Part shown: piece after piece, positions 1 to 7,941 of the stretch
Numbering within the stretch: the first letter of the stretch is position 1
Layout of the letters: each line of letters starts with the position of its first letter
Source of the DNA: Clostridium bowmanii
Lineage (GTDB): Bacteria > Bacillota > Clostridia > Clostridiales > Clostridiaceae
DNA length: 64,000 nt
NCBI RefSeq assembly: GCF_018861315.1
Contig: NZ_JAHLDL010000019.1
Location: 1-64,000, forward strand
Direction of reading: 5' to 3'
Position numbers and translations under genes: made by a program
Notes under the pieces: model-generated
Told to the model about the DNA's origin: nothing
Databases searched by the model: none
The model's input: the letters and a program-made list of their open reading frames with translations, nothing else

Positions 1-285
1 AACTTATCCTCATATTTATATAATGATTTTGGTCTTTCTATATGGTTATTGTTTGTATCTATAAGAAATTCTTTGAGCCCTAAGTCAAATGTATTCTTTC
101 TTTAATTCCCTATTACAGTAATTGTTACAGTCCGTTTTCGATAAACTCTTTTTAACAGTTTCATATAATTCTATCTTTTTAGCTAATATTTGATTATAAA
201 TAAACCTAACACAACCAAATGTCTTAGCTAATTGTGTTTCTTGTTCCACTGTTGGATAAATACGATATTTAAATCCTTTTATCAT
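1..285 (-). pseudogene. tnpB: IS200/IS605-type TnpB, internally deleted remnant (runs off left edge)
   Basis: The start ATG at 283-285 follows an AAGGTG ribosome site. The N-terminus (MIKGFKYRIYPTVEQETQLA) is a typical TnpB wedge-domain start. About 66 codons in, the frame hits TGA at 85-87. In the next frame, from about 95 down to base 1, the sequence reads DLGLKEFLIDTNNN and then IERPKSLYKYEDK, which is the RuvC-I region of TnpB. The middle of the protein, normally over 100 residues, is therefore missing and the frame is broken at the junction. The remnant cannot make an active RNA-guided nuclease. It sits 16 bases after tnpA, the usual arrangement. Whether the 3' half and right end survive lies outside the window. 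Confidence 0.85.
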
Positions 286-301
286 AGACAAATTCACCTT
301 C

Positions 302-706
302 TTATTTTTCCTTTTGACTATTGATATAAATTTTAATTTGTTCTTCTGTATTTTCACTTACTGTTGCTACAAAATACGAAGGATTCCACAAATGCCCTCC
401 CCATAGTTTCTTTTTTATTATTATTCCATATTCTTTCATAAGTATTCTAGCTGATACTCCTTTTAATGCTTTCATTATATCTGGGATATATTGTTGTGGA
501 GTACATTCTATTAATAAATGAATATGATCTAAATCTCCATTCATTAATATTATAGTAAATCCGTTATCTTCAGCAATTTTATGCAAAATTTCTTTTAATC
601 TAGTTTCTATACTAGAAGTTAAAATCTTATGTCTATATTTAACACACCAAACAATATGATATTGTATTGAATAAACATAGCCACGTCCATAATATACTTG
701 AGCCAT
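302..706 (-). CDS. tnpA: IS200/IS605 family Y1 transposase TnpA
   Basis: 134 residues, the normal size for this single-strand DNA transposase, which acts as a dimer on subterminal hairpins. The metal-binding HUH motif is H61-I-H63 in DLDHIHLLIE. The catalytic tyrosine is probably Y127 in the C-terminal helix (IKIYINSQ). The region YHIVWCVKYRHKIL near residues 16-29 is characteristic of the family. The ORF looks intact, but its ATG overlaps the stop codon of a truncated DUF1232 gene (TAATG), so there is no room for the usual left-end hairpin upstream. Its partner tnpB is deleted. The protein may still be made, but this copy probably cannot move by itself. Confidence 0.9.
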   Translation of the reverse strand: MAQVYYGRGYVYSIQYHIVWCVKYRHKILTSSIETRLKEILHKIAEDNGFTIILMNGDLDHIHLLIECTPQQYIPDIMKALKGVSARILMKEYGIIIKKKLWGGHLWNPSYFVATVSENTEEQIKIYINSQKEK

Positions 707-906
707 TAAGGTATAAAATCAGGTATTAAGTCTATAGGGCTTAAAGCATAGCCAACAACTAATAGTATTACTAATTTAGCATACCAAGGAACATCGCGTC
801 TTTTAGAAGCCAAATACAAAGCTTTTATTTCTTTTTTTAATTTTTTTATAGTTATCTTTAAATTATTAAAGGTCATTTTTAATCTTTTTATAATTATATT
901 AATCAT
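706..906 (-). pseudogene. DUF1232 (YkvA-like) membrane protein, 3'-truncated at the IS junction
   Basis: 66 codons starting at ATG 904-906, chosen because AGGTGG lies just upstream; an in-frame start further upstream lacks a ribosome site. The sequence WYAKLVILLVVGYALSPID followed by LIPDFIP is the DUF1232 signature. In intact relatives this continues with a GYLDD-type segment and 40 or more residues. Here the reading stops directly after IPDFIP at a TAA that overlaps the tnpA start. I infer that insertion or deletion around the IS copy removed the 3' end. DUF1232 proteins are small membrane proteins of unclear function. The remaining fragment has one predicted membrane segment. Confidence 0.75.
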
Positions 907-1052
907 AATACCACCTCTATTAGTGCCCGATATTTTACTATCCTTCATCAATCGTAAATCTAATATTGATGAAGAATTTATGAAACATGCGAACTAACTT
1001 ATTATATGGTGGAACTAAAATAGAAATTGCCAATAAGACACCTTTATGTGCA

Positions 1053-1093
1053 AAAGGAAAACACTATATATTTCTCCTTGCATAGTGTCTTTT
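1053..1093 (-). terminator. Probable terminator of the 58-aa membrane protein gene
   Basis: An inverted repeat pairs acactat (1061-1067) with atagtgt (1082-1088), extended by A-rich and T-rich flanks. It lies directly downstream of the minus-strand gene ending at 1104. The stem is short, so the call is moderate. Confidence 0.45.
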
Positions 1094-1103
1094 ACGTCAT
1101 ATA

Positions 1104-1280
1104 TCAGTTTGAAAAATACTTTAAAGCACCACCTAAAAGAAGAATTGCAATAATTATGCAGTGAAGTACCATTGTTACTTTACTTAATTTTATCTTATCT
1201 CTAGCAACAAAGTAGGCTTCAATCAATACCATAACTCCAACTACAACTTGGAAAATACCATATATAAACCTTATACTCAT
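1104..1280 (-). CDS. Small hydrophobic membrane protein, 58 aa
   Basis: An ORF of 58 codons, start ATG at 1278-1280 after a GGGGGTG ribosome site and stop TGA at 1104-1106. The protein begins MSIRFIYGIFQVVVGVMVLI. It has two predicted membrane helices (about residues 5-22 and 37-54) joined by a short basic loop (ARDKIKLSK). A hairpin follows its stop codon, so it looks like a complete small transcription unit. I do not recognise the family. Support comes from the ribosome site, the hydrophobic periodicity and the terminator; no homology was assigned. Confidence 0.6.
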   Translation of the reverse strand: MSIRFIYGIFQVVVGVMVLIEAYFVARDKIKLSKVTMVLHCIIIAILLLGGALKYFSN

Positions 1281-1375
1281 AGTAACACCCCCTTAATATG
1301 CCGTCATATATTACAATTATTCATCAAGCGTGGTTTTACGATAGATGAATATCAAACAAAAAACATAAATGTTCA

Positions 1376-1699
1376 TTACAATCCACCATTATATTTTTTC
1401 TGTGCCATAAATATTATAACCAAGCCCCATACAAAGAATATCCCAAAGCATATCACACCATATGCTGTCTTTGATGTGATATTAATAATACCCATCATCA
1501 GTATCATTCCTATTCCCATTATAATACATGCTTTACCCATTTTTTCTGTATAAGCTTTTTTATCTTTTTCAGCAACCCTTGTATAATGATAATCATGTAT
1601 TAGTGTTATCTGTTCTTTTTTCCAAATACGCCATCCTATAAAAATAAAAGCTAATCCTACAGGTAATAATATAAGCATCATAACTATTAATTCAGACAT
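1376..1699 (-). CDS. DUF3784-like small membrane protein
   Basis: 107 residues with three predicted membrane helices: residues about 4-23, 57-74 and 80-99. The order is one helix, a loop with TRVAEKDKKAYTEKMGKA, then two helices. That loop, with a tyrosine or aspartate followed by a conserved basic helix entering TM2, resembles the DUF3784 family, common in clostridia and of unknown function. A GGAGATGAT ribosome site precedes the ATG. It is monocistronic as far as can be seen. The family assignment rests on recalled pattern only; cysteines at positions 59 and 84 sit in or near helices. Confidence 0.6.
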   Translation of the reverse strand: MSELIVMMLILLPVGLAFIFIGWRIWKKEQITLIHDYHYTRVAEKDKKAYTEKMGKACIIMGIGMILMMGIINITSKTAYGVICFGIFFVWGLVIIFMAQKKYNGGL

Positions 1700-1928
1700 A
1701 TAATCATCTCCTTAGTTAAATATAAATAATTTTAAGTTCGTAGTTTTTTACGACTGCGAAACAACTTATAGATAGATTATACCTTCTAATACCATAAAAT
1801 AGTATTCAATACTGTATTTTGTAACCATATTGGACGTAGAATGCAGCATTTTTCCGTAAATATTGGTGATTTGTTTTTTTCAAAATATGTAATTAGTTTT
1901 CTAATTCATTGCGCGAAATATAAGTCAA

Positions 1929-1974
1929 AAGATAAGACAAGGGATATTGCATAATATATCCCTTGTCTTATCTT
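1929..1974 (-). terminator. Perfect 19-bp hairpin, strong terminator-like
   Basis: Bases 1929-1947 are an exact reverse complement of 1956-1974, with an 8-base loop (tgcataat). On the minus strand the stem is followed by ctttTGAC. It is the last structured element downstream of the rRNA methyltransferase gene and of the compound repeat 1981-2321, so it may end read-through from them. Apart from this hairpin and that repeat, nothing is seen in the gene-free stretch 1700-2320. Confidence 0.6.
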
Positions 1975-1980
1975 CATTTA

Positions 1981-2019
1981 GAAATTCTTCATTTTACAAT
2001 ATAAATTTCTCGTAACCTA
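1981..2019. repeat. Partial direct copy of the left arm of the neighbouring compound repeat
   Basis: The segment containing aaattcttc and then atataaatttctcgtaa repeats the inner left arm found at 2102-2135. It is followed by unrelated sequence rather than the GC-rich core. It looks like a truncated second copy, or one end of a partly duplicated element. Confidence 0.5.
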
Positions 2020-2043
2020 TCAGCAATGTACACATATTAGTAT

Positions 2044-2321
2044 GAACTTTCTCCTGTGTGACTTGAAATAAGAAGCGAAGAAACATTGAAGTTCAATTTA
2101 CAAATTCTTCTTTTTTAATATAAATTTCTCGTAAGCCTTCCAGGACGTCAGGCTAGCGAACCTGAGCCAGGAAGGCGAATGTGAGTGCATAACAATTAAT
2201 AATTGTTATGTCCCCACAGAGAACTACCCAGAGGATAGAGAAATTTATATTTAAAAAGATTAGAATTTGTTAATTGAATTTCACGTTTCGAACTCTTATT
2301 TCAAGTCACATCGGAGAACTC
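2044..2321. repeat. Compound inverted repeat with GC-rich multi-hairpin core; candidate structured RNA or mobile repeat
   Basis: Two imperfectly complementary arms of about 85-90 bases (2044-2130 and 2238-2321) enclose a core of about 105 bases. The innermost arm pairing is perfect: ataaatttctc (2120-2130) with gagaaatttat (2238-2248). Inside, gccttcc (2135-2141) pairs with ggaaggc (2170-2176), enclosing tcagg (2148-2152) and cctga (2161-2165). A second hairpin pairs cataacaat (2188-2196) with attgttatg (2202-2210). The core is much richer in GC than the surroundings. The element lies directly downstream of the rRNA methyltransferase gene. It could be a terminator-like repeat, a small mobile repeat, or a non-coding RNA on either strand; I could not match it to a known RNA family. 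Confidence 0.6.
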
Positions 2322-3460
2322 TACTCCACCTTTTTTTGTCTAGGTATATCTTTTATATATTGGTAATAATAACATAACAATCTTCCATTATATAATTTCC
2401 TGTTTTTATCTGCCTTTTGTCCAAATTCCTTCTGAAACTCTCCATTAGCAGTTATGACGTAGCAAGACCATTCATTTAGATTTCTATACATATCTCCAAA
2501 ATCAATATGAAGTTTTTTTACTTCTGCTGCTTCTCCTAGTCTCTCTCCATAAGGTGGATTTGTTATTATAACACCATATTTCTGCCTAGAAGTAAAACTC
2601 TGCATTGGTATCTTTTGAAATTTTATAAATTCCTTAACTCCTGCTTTTTCAGCATTAGCTCCTGCTGTTCTTAGTAAACTTCCATCAATGTCTGAAGCTA
2701 GTATTTCGATTTGATCTCCATTTACAGTTTTTCTTGCGCCTTCTCTAACTTGCTCCCAAATATCAGCATCCATAGTTGGCCAATCTTCGCAGGCAAATTT
2801 TCTGTTTATACCTGGTGCAATGTTTTTCCCTATAAGCGCTGCTTCTATAGCTATAGTCCCAGAACCACAAAGCGGATCAGCTAAAACTCTTGAAGTATCC
2901 CAATTGCTTATTAGCACAAGGGCTGCAGCTAGTGTTTCTTTAAGTGGTGCCTCACCAGCATATTCTCTATATCCTCTTTTATGTAAGCCCACACCTGAAG
3001 TATCTATGGATAGTGTCACTATATCTCTTAAAATTGCAACCTCTATCTTATATTCAGGACCTTCTTCTGAAAACCACTCACTAGCATATTTTTTCTTCAT
3101 AGACTCAACTACTGCTTTTTTTACTATGCCTTGGCAATCTGGCACACTGTGAAGCTGTGATTTAACAGATTTACCTATGATATGCATATTACCGTCTTCA
3201 GGTATTAAATTACCCCAATCTACTGCCAGTGTTCCTTGAAATAAGTCTTCAAAAGACAAGGCCTTAAACTCAGCCATCTTTATAAACAATCTTTCTGCTG
3301 TTCTGAGCCAAGTATTGCATATAGCGATATCCATTTCATCGCCTTCAAAAGTTACTCTTCCGTTTTCAACCAATAAATCTTCGTATCCTAGTGCTTTTAG
3401 TTCCTTTGCTGTAACTGCTTCTATTCCAAAAGTAGTAGTGGCAATTAAAGTATACATCAT
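2321..3460 (-). CDS. THUMP-domain class I SAM-dependent RNA methyltransferase (RlmL/YpsC type)
   Basis: 379 residues. An N-terminal THUMP RNA-binding domain (about 1-155) is followed by a Rossmann methyltransferase domain. The motif DPLCGSGTIAIEAA (about 192-205) binds S-adenosylmethionine, and NPPYGERLG (about 302-310) is the N-x-PY catalytic motif of base N-methyltransferases. By family this is the YpsC/RlmL N-terminal half, expected to make m2G in 23S rRNA (G2445 in E. coli numbering); the exact site is inference. Two ATG codons are adjacent at the start; the first is used here, with GGGAGAG upstream. The gene is followed on its 3' side by the compound repeat 2044-2321. Confidence 0.88.
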   Translation of the reverse strand: MMYTLIATTTFGIEAVTAKELKALGYEDLLVENGRVTFEGDEMDIAICNTWLRTAERLFIKMAEFKALSFEDLFQGTLAVDWGNLIPEDGNMHIIGKSVKSQLHSVPDCQGIVKKAVVESMKKKYASEWFSEEGPEYKIEVAILRDIVTLSIDTSGVGLHKRGYREYAGEAPLKETLAAALVLISNWDTSRVLADPLCGSGTIAIEAALIGKNIAPGINRKFACEDWPTMDADIWEQVREGARKTVNGDQIEILASDIDGSLLRTAGANAEKAGVKEFIKFQKIPMQSFTSRQKYGVIITNPPYGERLGEAAEVKKLHIDFGDMYRNLNEWSCYVITANGEFQKEFGQKADKNRKLYNGRLLCYYYQYIKDIPRQKKVE

Positions 3461-3500
3461 ATATTATCTCTCCCATTTCTTCTTTTCCTTAGGTAAGTCT

Positions 3501-3534
3501 AAAAAATAACCAGTACATATGCTAGTTATTTTTT
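3501..3534. terminator. Hairpin with A and T tracts between uraA and the RNA methyltransferase gene
   Basis: aaaaaataac (3501-3510) pairs with gttatttttt (3525-3534) around a 14-base loop. It lies upstream of the methyltransferase start, so it may be a second terminator for pyrR-uraA or part of the methyltransferase leader. Confidence 0.45.
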
Positions 3535-3644
3535 AAGATCCCTTTTGTTAGTATCACTTATATTATAATATCTCTATTTGTTATTGTTGTCTAGGAATTT
3601 AAAATTACGAACCTCAAAAAAACTTTTCCTAGAATAATAAATAA

Positions 3645-3670
3645 AAGTGTCAGAATTTCCTCTGACACTT
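3645..3670 (-). terminator. Rho-independent terminator of pyrR-uraA
   Basis: aagtgtcaga (3645-3654) pairs perfectly with tctgacactt (3661-3670), loop 6 bases. On the minus strand it is followed by TTTTAT. It lies 64 bases past the uraA stop. Confidence 0.8.
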
Positions 3671-3733
3671 AATTTTAAAAACTCTATAAATTCCAGTAGC
3701 AAACAACTATGTTATTAAACAGTAGGAAGTTAA

Positions 3734-5017
3734 CTAATTATCTCCTGACTTACTATGCTCAGGTAAAACTAAGTTTAATATTATTCCTACTAGAGTTGCT
3801 AGTGCTACCCCTGCAAGTTCAAATTCTATTCCTAAGAATGGAAACTTAATACCACCTCCTCCAATACCTAAAACTATTATCACTGAAGCAATTATCAAAT
3901 TTCTTTTTTTACTAAAATCAACCTTATCTTCCACAAAAATTCTAAAACCAGAAGATGCAATTATTCCAAATAACATTACACTAACTCCACCAATTACCGG
4001 CAATGGGATATTACCTATTATTGCAGAAACCGGTCCAAGAAAGGATAATATAATGGCAATTGTTGCAGCTCCTCCAATAACCCAAACACTATATACCTTT
4101 GTAATTGCCATAACTCCTATGTTTTCACCGTAGGTAGTATTTGGAGGTCCACCTACAAATCCTGCAAACATTGTAGCAACTCCGTCTCCTAGAATTGATC
4201 TATGAAGCCCTGGGTCTTTTGTAAAATCTTTTCCTACAACATTACTTGTAACATATACATGACCAATATGTTCCGCTAGAGTTACAAAAGCTACTGGAGC
4301 CATAAGCATAATAGCATTTATGTTAAAGGTAGGCAAAACAAAACTTGGTAGCTTAAATAACTTTGCTGCGCCTATTTCTGTTAGAACTTCCTTTGGAATT
4401 ATGCCAAGTACCATAGAAAGTATATATCCAACTACCATTGCAATTAAAATCGGTACTACTCCGAAAAACCCTTTAAAATACATAGTACCTATTATAGCAA
4501 TTGCAAGAGTTACCATTGATACTAGTATCCAGACTCCTCTAGATACACCTTCAAGAGCTGGTGTTGTAAAAGATGAATTTAGTCCCGCCCAATTTATTGC
4601 AGTGCCAGCTAAACTAAGTCCTATTACAATTACAACAGAACCTACCACCACTGGAGATAACATTCTATCTAACCATTTAGTTCCTGCAAGCTTAATAATC
4701 AGTGCTACAAGTACATACATAAGACCTGCAGCAATAATTCCTGATAACATTGAACTTTGTCCGTATGCCTTTGTAGCTACACCCATAGGTCCTATAAAAG
4801 CAAAGGACGACCCTACATATGCCGGAAGCTTGGCTTTTGTACATAAAATATATAGTAATGTTCCCACCCCACTACAAAACAGTGCAATTGACGGACTAAG
4901 ACCTGTGAGCATTGGTACAAGAATAGTTGCACCCACCATAGCAAACAAGTGCTGTAAACTTAAGGGAATAGTCTTTATTATAGGTAATCTTTCATTAACA
5001 TCTACAAAATTTTTCAT
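3734..5017 (-). CDS. uraA: Uracil permease, NCS2 family
   Basis: 427 residues with about 12-14 hydrophobic segments. This nucleobase:cation symporter imports uracil across the cytoplasmic membrane. The NCS2 signature region is visible: LAEHIGHVYVTSNVVGKDF (TM8 area with the conserved glutamate) and GVATMFAGFVGGPPNTTYGEN followed by IGVMAITKV (TM10 area with the second substrate-binding acidic residue). It is the second gene after pyrR, 94 bases downstream, in the order known from the Bacillus pyrR-pyrP operon. Expression should follow the PyrR attenuator upstream of pyrR. A terminator hairpin follows. In Bacillus nomenclature the gene would be pyrP. Confidence 0.93.
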   Translation of the reverse strand: MKNFVDVNERLPIIKTIPLSLQHLFAMVGATILVPMLTGLSPSIALFCSGVGTLLYILCTKAKLPAYVGSSFAFIGPMGVATKAYGQSSMLSGIIAAGLMYVLVALIIKLAGTKWLDRMLSPVVVGSVVIVIGLSLAGTAINWAGLNSSFTTPALEGVSRGVWILVSMVTLAIAIIGTMYFKGFFGVVPILIAMVVGYILSMVLGIIPKEVLTEIGAAKLFKLPSFVLPTFNINAIMLMAPVAFVTLAEHIGHVYVTSNVVGKDFTKDPGLHRSILGDGVATMFAGFVGGPPNTTYGENIGVMAITKVYSVWVIGGAATIAIILSFLGPVSAIIGNIPLPVIGGVSVMLFGIIASSGFRIFVEDKVDFSKKRNLIIASVIIVLGIGGGGIKFPFLGIEFELAGVALATLVGIILNLVLPEHSKSGDN

Positions 5018-5111
5018 TTGTTCCTCCTTTTAGGCTCTCCGTCCTATTTTAAAAGATTATTATCTTCTTCGTAGCTATTTATCTTTTTTTAAGCTATTTA
5101 TCTTCTTGAAG

Positions 5112-5672
<561 letters not shown>

Positions 5673-5692
5673 TTATTTATGTTCATAATATT

Positions 5693-5776
5693 AAAAAAGC
5701 CTTTACCCTAAGGGTAAAGGCATACTATACACTAAAAATAGTATTGCTAACTTTATCCTTATGATCTCTCTGGAAC
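5693..5776 (-). promoter_or_regulatory. PyrR-dependent attenuator in the pyrR-uraA leader
   Basis: On the minus strand the leader contains TTCCAGAGAGATCA (around 5763-5776), a good match to the core UCCAGAGAG of the PyrR-binding anti-antiterminator loop. It is followed by a terminator: gcctttaccc (5699-5708) pairs with gggtaaaggc (5712-5721), then six T residues (5693-5698 read on the minus strand). This is the Bacillus-type arrangement: high UMP, PyrR bound, terminator formed; low UMP, antiterminator formed. Confidence 0.8.
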
Positions 5777-5806
5777 ATTTAAAGGCATAAACATTATATT
5801 ATGAAC

Positions 5807-5835
5807 ATGATACCACATATTCTGCGCTATTTCAA
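5807..5835 (-). promoter_or_regulatory. Sigma-A-type promoter of pyrR-uraA
   Basis: On the minus strand TTGAAA (5830-5835) is separated by 17 bases from TATCAT (5807-5812). A start near 5800 would give a leader of about 150 bases holding the PyrR attenuator. The -35 box overlaps the end of the rluD-like coding region. Confidence 0.65.
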
Positions 5836-6744
5836 CTCGTTTCTTAGTTTTGTTATTATTTTTTCAAAATAAGCTGGAAGAGGTGAACTAAATTCCATGT
5901 ATTCATGAGTACTTGGGTGTATAAACCCAAGCCTTTTTGCATGAAGAGCCTGACCTTTTAGATTAAACCTCTGCTTTTTAAAACCATATACCAAATCACC
6001 AACTAAAGGATGTCCTATTTTAGCCATATGTACTCTTATTTGGTGAGTTCTACCAGTCTCCAAATTACATTCTACTAAGGTATGACTCTCAAATCTTTCT
6101 ATTACTTTATAGTGGGTAATAGCCTTTTTACCGTTTTCTACAACACCCATCTTTATCCTGTCATTAGGATTTCTTCCAATTGGTTGATCAATAGTGCCTT
6201 CATCAGGCTTAATTATACCTTCTACAAGAGCTACATAACTTCTTGTCATTGAATGGTCCTTAAGCTGCATTGCAAGGCAGTTATGTGCATTATCATTTTT
6301 TGCCACCACTAAGGCTCCAGATGTGTCCTTATCGATGCGGTGCACTATTCCAGGTCTTAGCACTCCATTGATGCCTGATAAATCTGTGCAATGATTTAGG
6401 AGTGCATTAACTAGGGTACCACTATAATTTCCTGGTGCTGGGTGAACCACCATGTCCTGTGGTTTATTAATTACTATTACATCACTATCTTCATATAAAA
6501 CATCTAGGGGTATATCTTCTGCCTGCACATTTAACTCTACTGGATCTGGTATAGCTAATGTAACTGTTTCGTCAAGTTTTAATTTATAATTACTTTTTCT
6601 ACATTTACCATTTACAAGTGCATTTTCCCCTTCAATTATCCCTTGAATATGTGACCTAGACTTATTTTCAAATTTGCTAGATATAAAAACATCTAATCTT
6701 GTACCAACTGAATCTTCCTCAATTTTAAAATCGAAATTCTCCAT
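5827..6744 (-). CDS. rluD: RluA/RluD family 23S rRNA pseudouridine synthase
   Basis: 305 residues. An S4 RNA-binding domain (about 12-75) precedes the pseudouridine synthase domain. The catalytic motif HRIDKDTSG (135-143) carries the nucleophilic aspartate at about 138. The protein isomerises uridines in the large ribosomal subunit; in firmicutes this is the YlyB type, which I place with RluD by its S4 domain and by its position after lspA. Its ATG abuts the lspA stop, so the two are translationally coupled. The lspA-rluD pair is conserved across Gram-positives. The exact target uridines are inference. Confidence 0.92.
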   Translation of the reverse strand: MENFDFKIEEDSVGTRLDVFISSKFENKSRSHIQGIIEGENALVNGKCRKSNYKLKLDETVTLAIPDPVELNVQAEDIPLDVLYEDSDVIVINKPQDMVVHPAPGNYSGTLVNALLNHCTDLSGINGVLRPGIVHRIDKDTSGALVVAKNDNAHNCLAMQLKDHSMTRSYVALVEGIIKPDEGTIDQPIGRNPNDRIKMGVVENGKKAITHYKVIERFESHTLVECNLETGRTHQIRVHMAKIGHPLVGDLVYGFKKQRFNLKGQALHAKRLGFIHPSTHEYMEFSSPLPAYFEKIITKLRNELK

Positions 6745-7191
6745 CTATATCTCTTCCTTTACTATAGAAATTGCCAAAATCAAAGTACCCACAACTACTA
6801 ACATATCTGCTACGTTAAAAGTCGGAAAATAATATATGTCCTTATAATGGATTAAAATAAAGTCTACTACGTATTTATAAAATACTCTATCATATAGATT
6901 TCCGAGAGCTCCACTTATAATTAGTGCTAAGCTTATTCTTAGGAATTTTGATTTTGGCTTGTATTTAATAATATAATATATCATTCCTGATATAATCAGC
7001 AATGTAAATAAAGCTAATAATATTAATTTATTTTGTAAAATTCCAAAGGCTGCTCCTCTATTCTCCAAATATTCTAATTTGAAAAAATTATTAATTAAAA
7101 TAATTCCATTATTGTCTTTCAAAGAACCAAGGGCCCAAATTTTAGCCAATCTGTCAAATAGTAATCCTAAAAAAATAATAACTATTTCCAT
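6745..7191 (-). CDS. lspA: Lipoprotein signal peptidase (signal peptidase II)
   Basis: 148 residues with four predicted membrane helices. It removes signal peptides from prolipoproteins after lipid attachment, in the cytoplasmic membrane. The two catalytic aspartates are D110 in KYVVDFI and D129 in FNVADM; the conserved ENRGAAFG lies at 43-50 and GALGNLYDR at 94-102. It is the promoter-proximal gene of the lspA-rluD pair. A short copy of the palindromic repeat family lies just upstream, separating it from the yteA-like gene. Confidence 0.95.
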   Translation of the reverse strand: MEIVIIFLGLLFDRLAKIWALGSLKDNNGIILINNFFKLEYLENRGAAFGILQNKLILLALFTLLIISGMIYYIIKYKPKSKFLRISLALIISGALGNLYDRVFYKYVVDFILIHYKDIYYFPTFNVADMLVVVGTLILAISIVKEEI

Positions 7192-7215
7192 ACCCTACCC
7201 CCTAATTAATAAAGC

Positions 7216-7292
7216 GAAAAAGTATATATTGCTACAAATAGTTTTTTAACTAAATAATTTCAAACTGATTTTGTGCAATATATACTTTTTTT
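7216..7292. repeat. Short copy of the AAAGTATATATT palindromic repeat family
   Basis: aaaaagtatatattgc (7217-7232) pairs exactly with gcaatatatacttttt (7275-7290). Inside, acaaa-tagttt pairs loosely with aaactgattttgt. The terminal stem is the one seen in the longer copies at 29618, 34356 and 36996, but the tip pairs GC/GC instead of AC/GT, a compensatory change. It lies 3' of the yteA-like gene and has T tracts on both strands, so it may also act as its terminator. Confidence 0.7.
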
Positions 7293-7335
7293 CTACTCTG
7301 CTTTTTTAAAACGCTGTGTATTAATTTAATTCTTT

Positions 7336-7941
7336 TTAATCTGGCAACTGATTTTTATATTGCTGGTTACTTATTTTCTCTATTGACTCTACATAACCGC
7401 CTTCGTCGTCATCATCATAATACTCAATAATGTCATCTAGTTCATTAAAACGGTCTACTACCATAAAAGTATCTTCAGCCTCTATACCTACTTCAGCACC
7501 GCTACTACTATATCTAAAAGGTATACCCAATACATCTTCTTCTACACATCTATCATTTTGCGGTGCGGGTTTTTTATCATTAAGATCATTTTCACATCTC
7601 ACACAGTTTTCTGCGTATGGGATAAACTCTAATCTTGGCTCAATTATATCCTTGCCACAACACTTACATTTACCGTAAGTATTATCTTCTATGCTCTTTA
7701 GCGCATCTCTAATTTTTCTCATAATTGTAAATTCATTTTGCTTAAGTGCTAAGCCTTTTTCCATGTCAAACAATTCAGTAGCGGTATCTGAGGGATGATT
7801 GTCGGAAAATGATAGCTCCGTTGCCATTTCACTGTTAGAATTTCCAACCCCATTTTGCTTCATTTGAACAATAATTTGGTTAACTCGTTGCTGTTCATTT
7901 ATTAATTTATTTTTAAAATATTCCAATTTATCCTTATCCAT
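7336..7941 (-). CDS. TraR/DksA-type C4 zinc-finger protein, YteA family
   Basis: 201 residues. An N-terminal helical part (1-85) with the acidic tip MATELSFSDNHPSDTATELF is followed by a C4 zinc finger: C92, C95, C113 and C116 (KCKCCGK then NCVRC). The C-terminus is acidic (DDIIEYYDDDDEGG). This matches the YteA family of sporulating firmicutes rather than proteobacterial DksA. The molecular role is not well known; DksA relatives bind RNA polymerase in the secondary channel, and a similar role here is inference. The gene stands alone upstream of lspA, with a hairpin repeat at its 3' end. Confidence 0.85.
   Translation of the reverse strand: MDKDKLEYFKNKLINEQQRVNQIIVQMKQNGVGNSNSEMATELSFSDNHPSDTATELFDMEKGLALKQNEFTIMRKIRDALKSIEDNTYGKCKCCGKDIIEPRLEFIPYAENCVRCENDLNDKKPAPQNDRCVEEDVLGIPFRYSSSGAEVGIEAEDTFMVVDRFNELDDIIEYYDDDDEGGYVESIEKISNQQYKNQLPD

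Noticed and set aside
1248-1553. 101-codon open frame on the plus strand
   Set aside because: It overlaps two better-supported minus-strand membrane protein genes, has an improbable composition for a real protein and no ribosome site.
4320-5033. 237-codon open frame on the plus strand
   Set aside because: It is antisense to uraA, whose protein is clearly recognisable. The reverse frame has no ribosome site or known domain and is explained by the codon composition of a membrane protein gene.
5018-5111. Repeated agctatttatctt in the uraA-pyrR gap as a regulatory repeat
   Set aside because: Two short AT-rich near-copies 20-odd bases apart without symmetry or known binding pattern; not distinguishable from chance in this composition.
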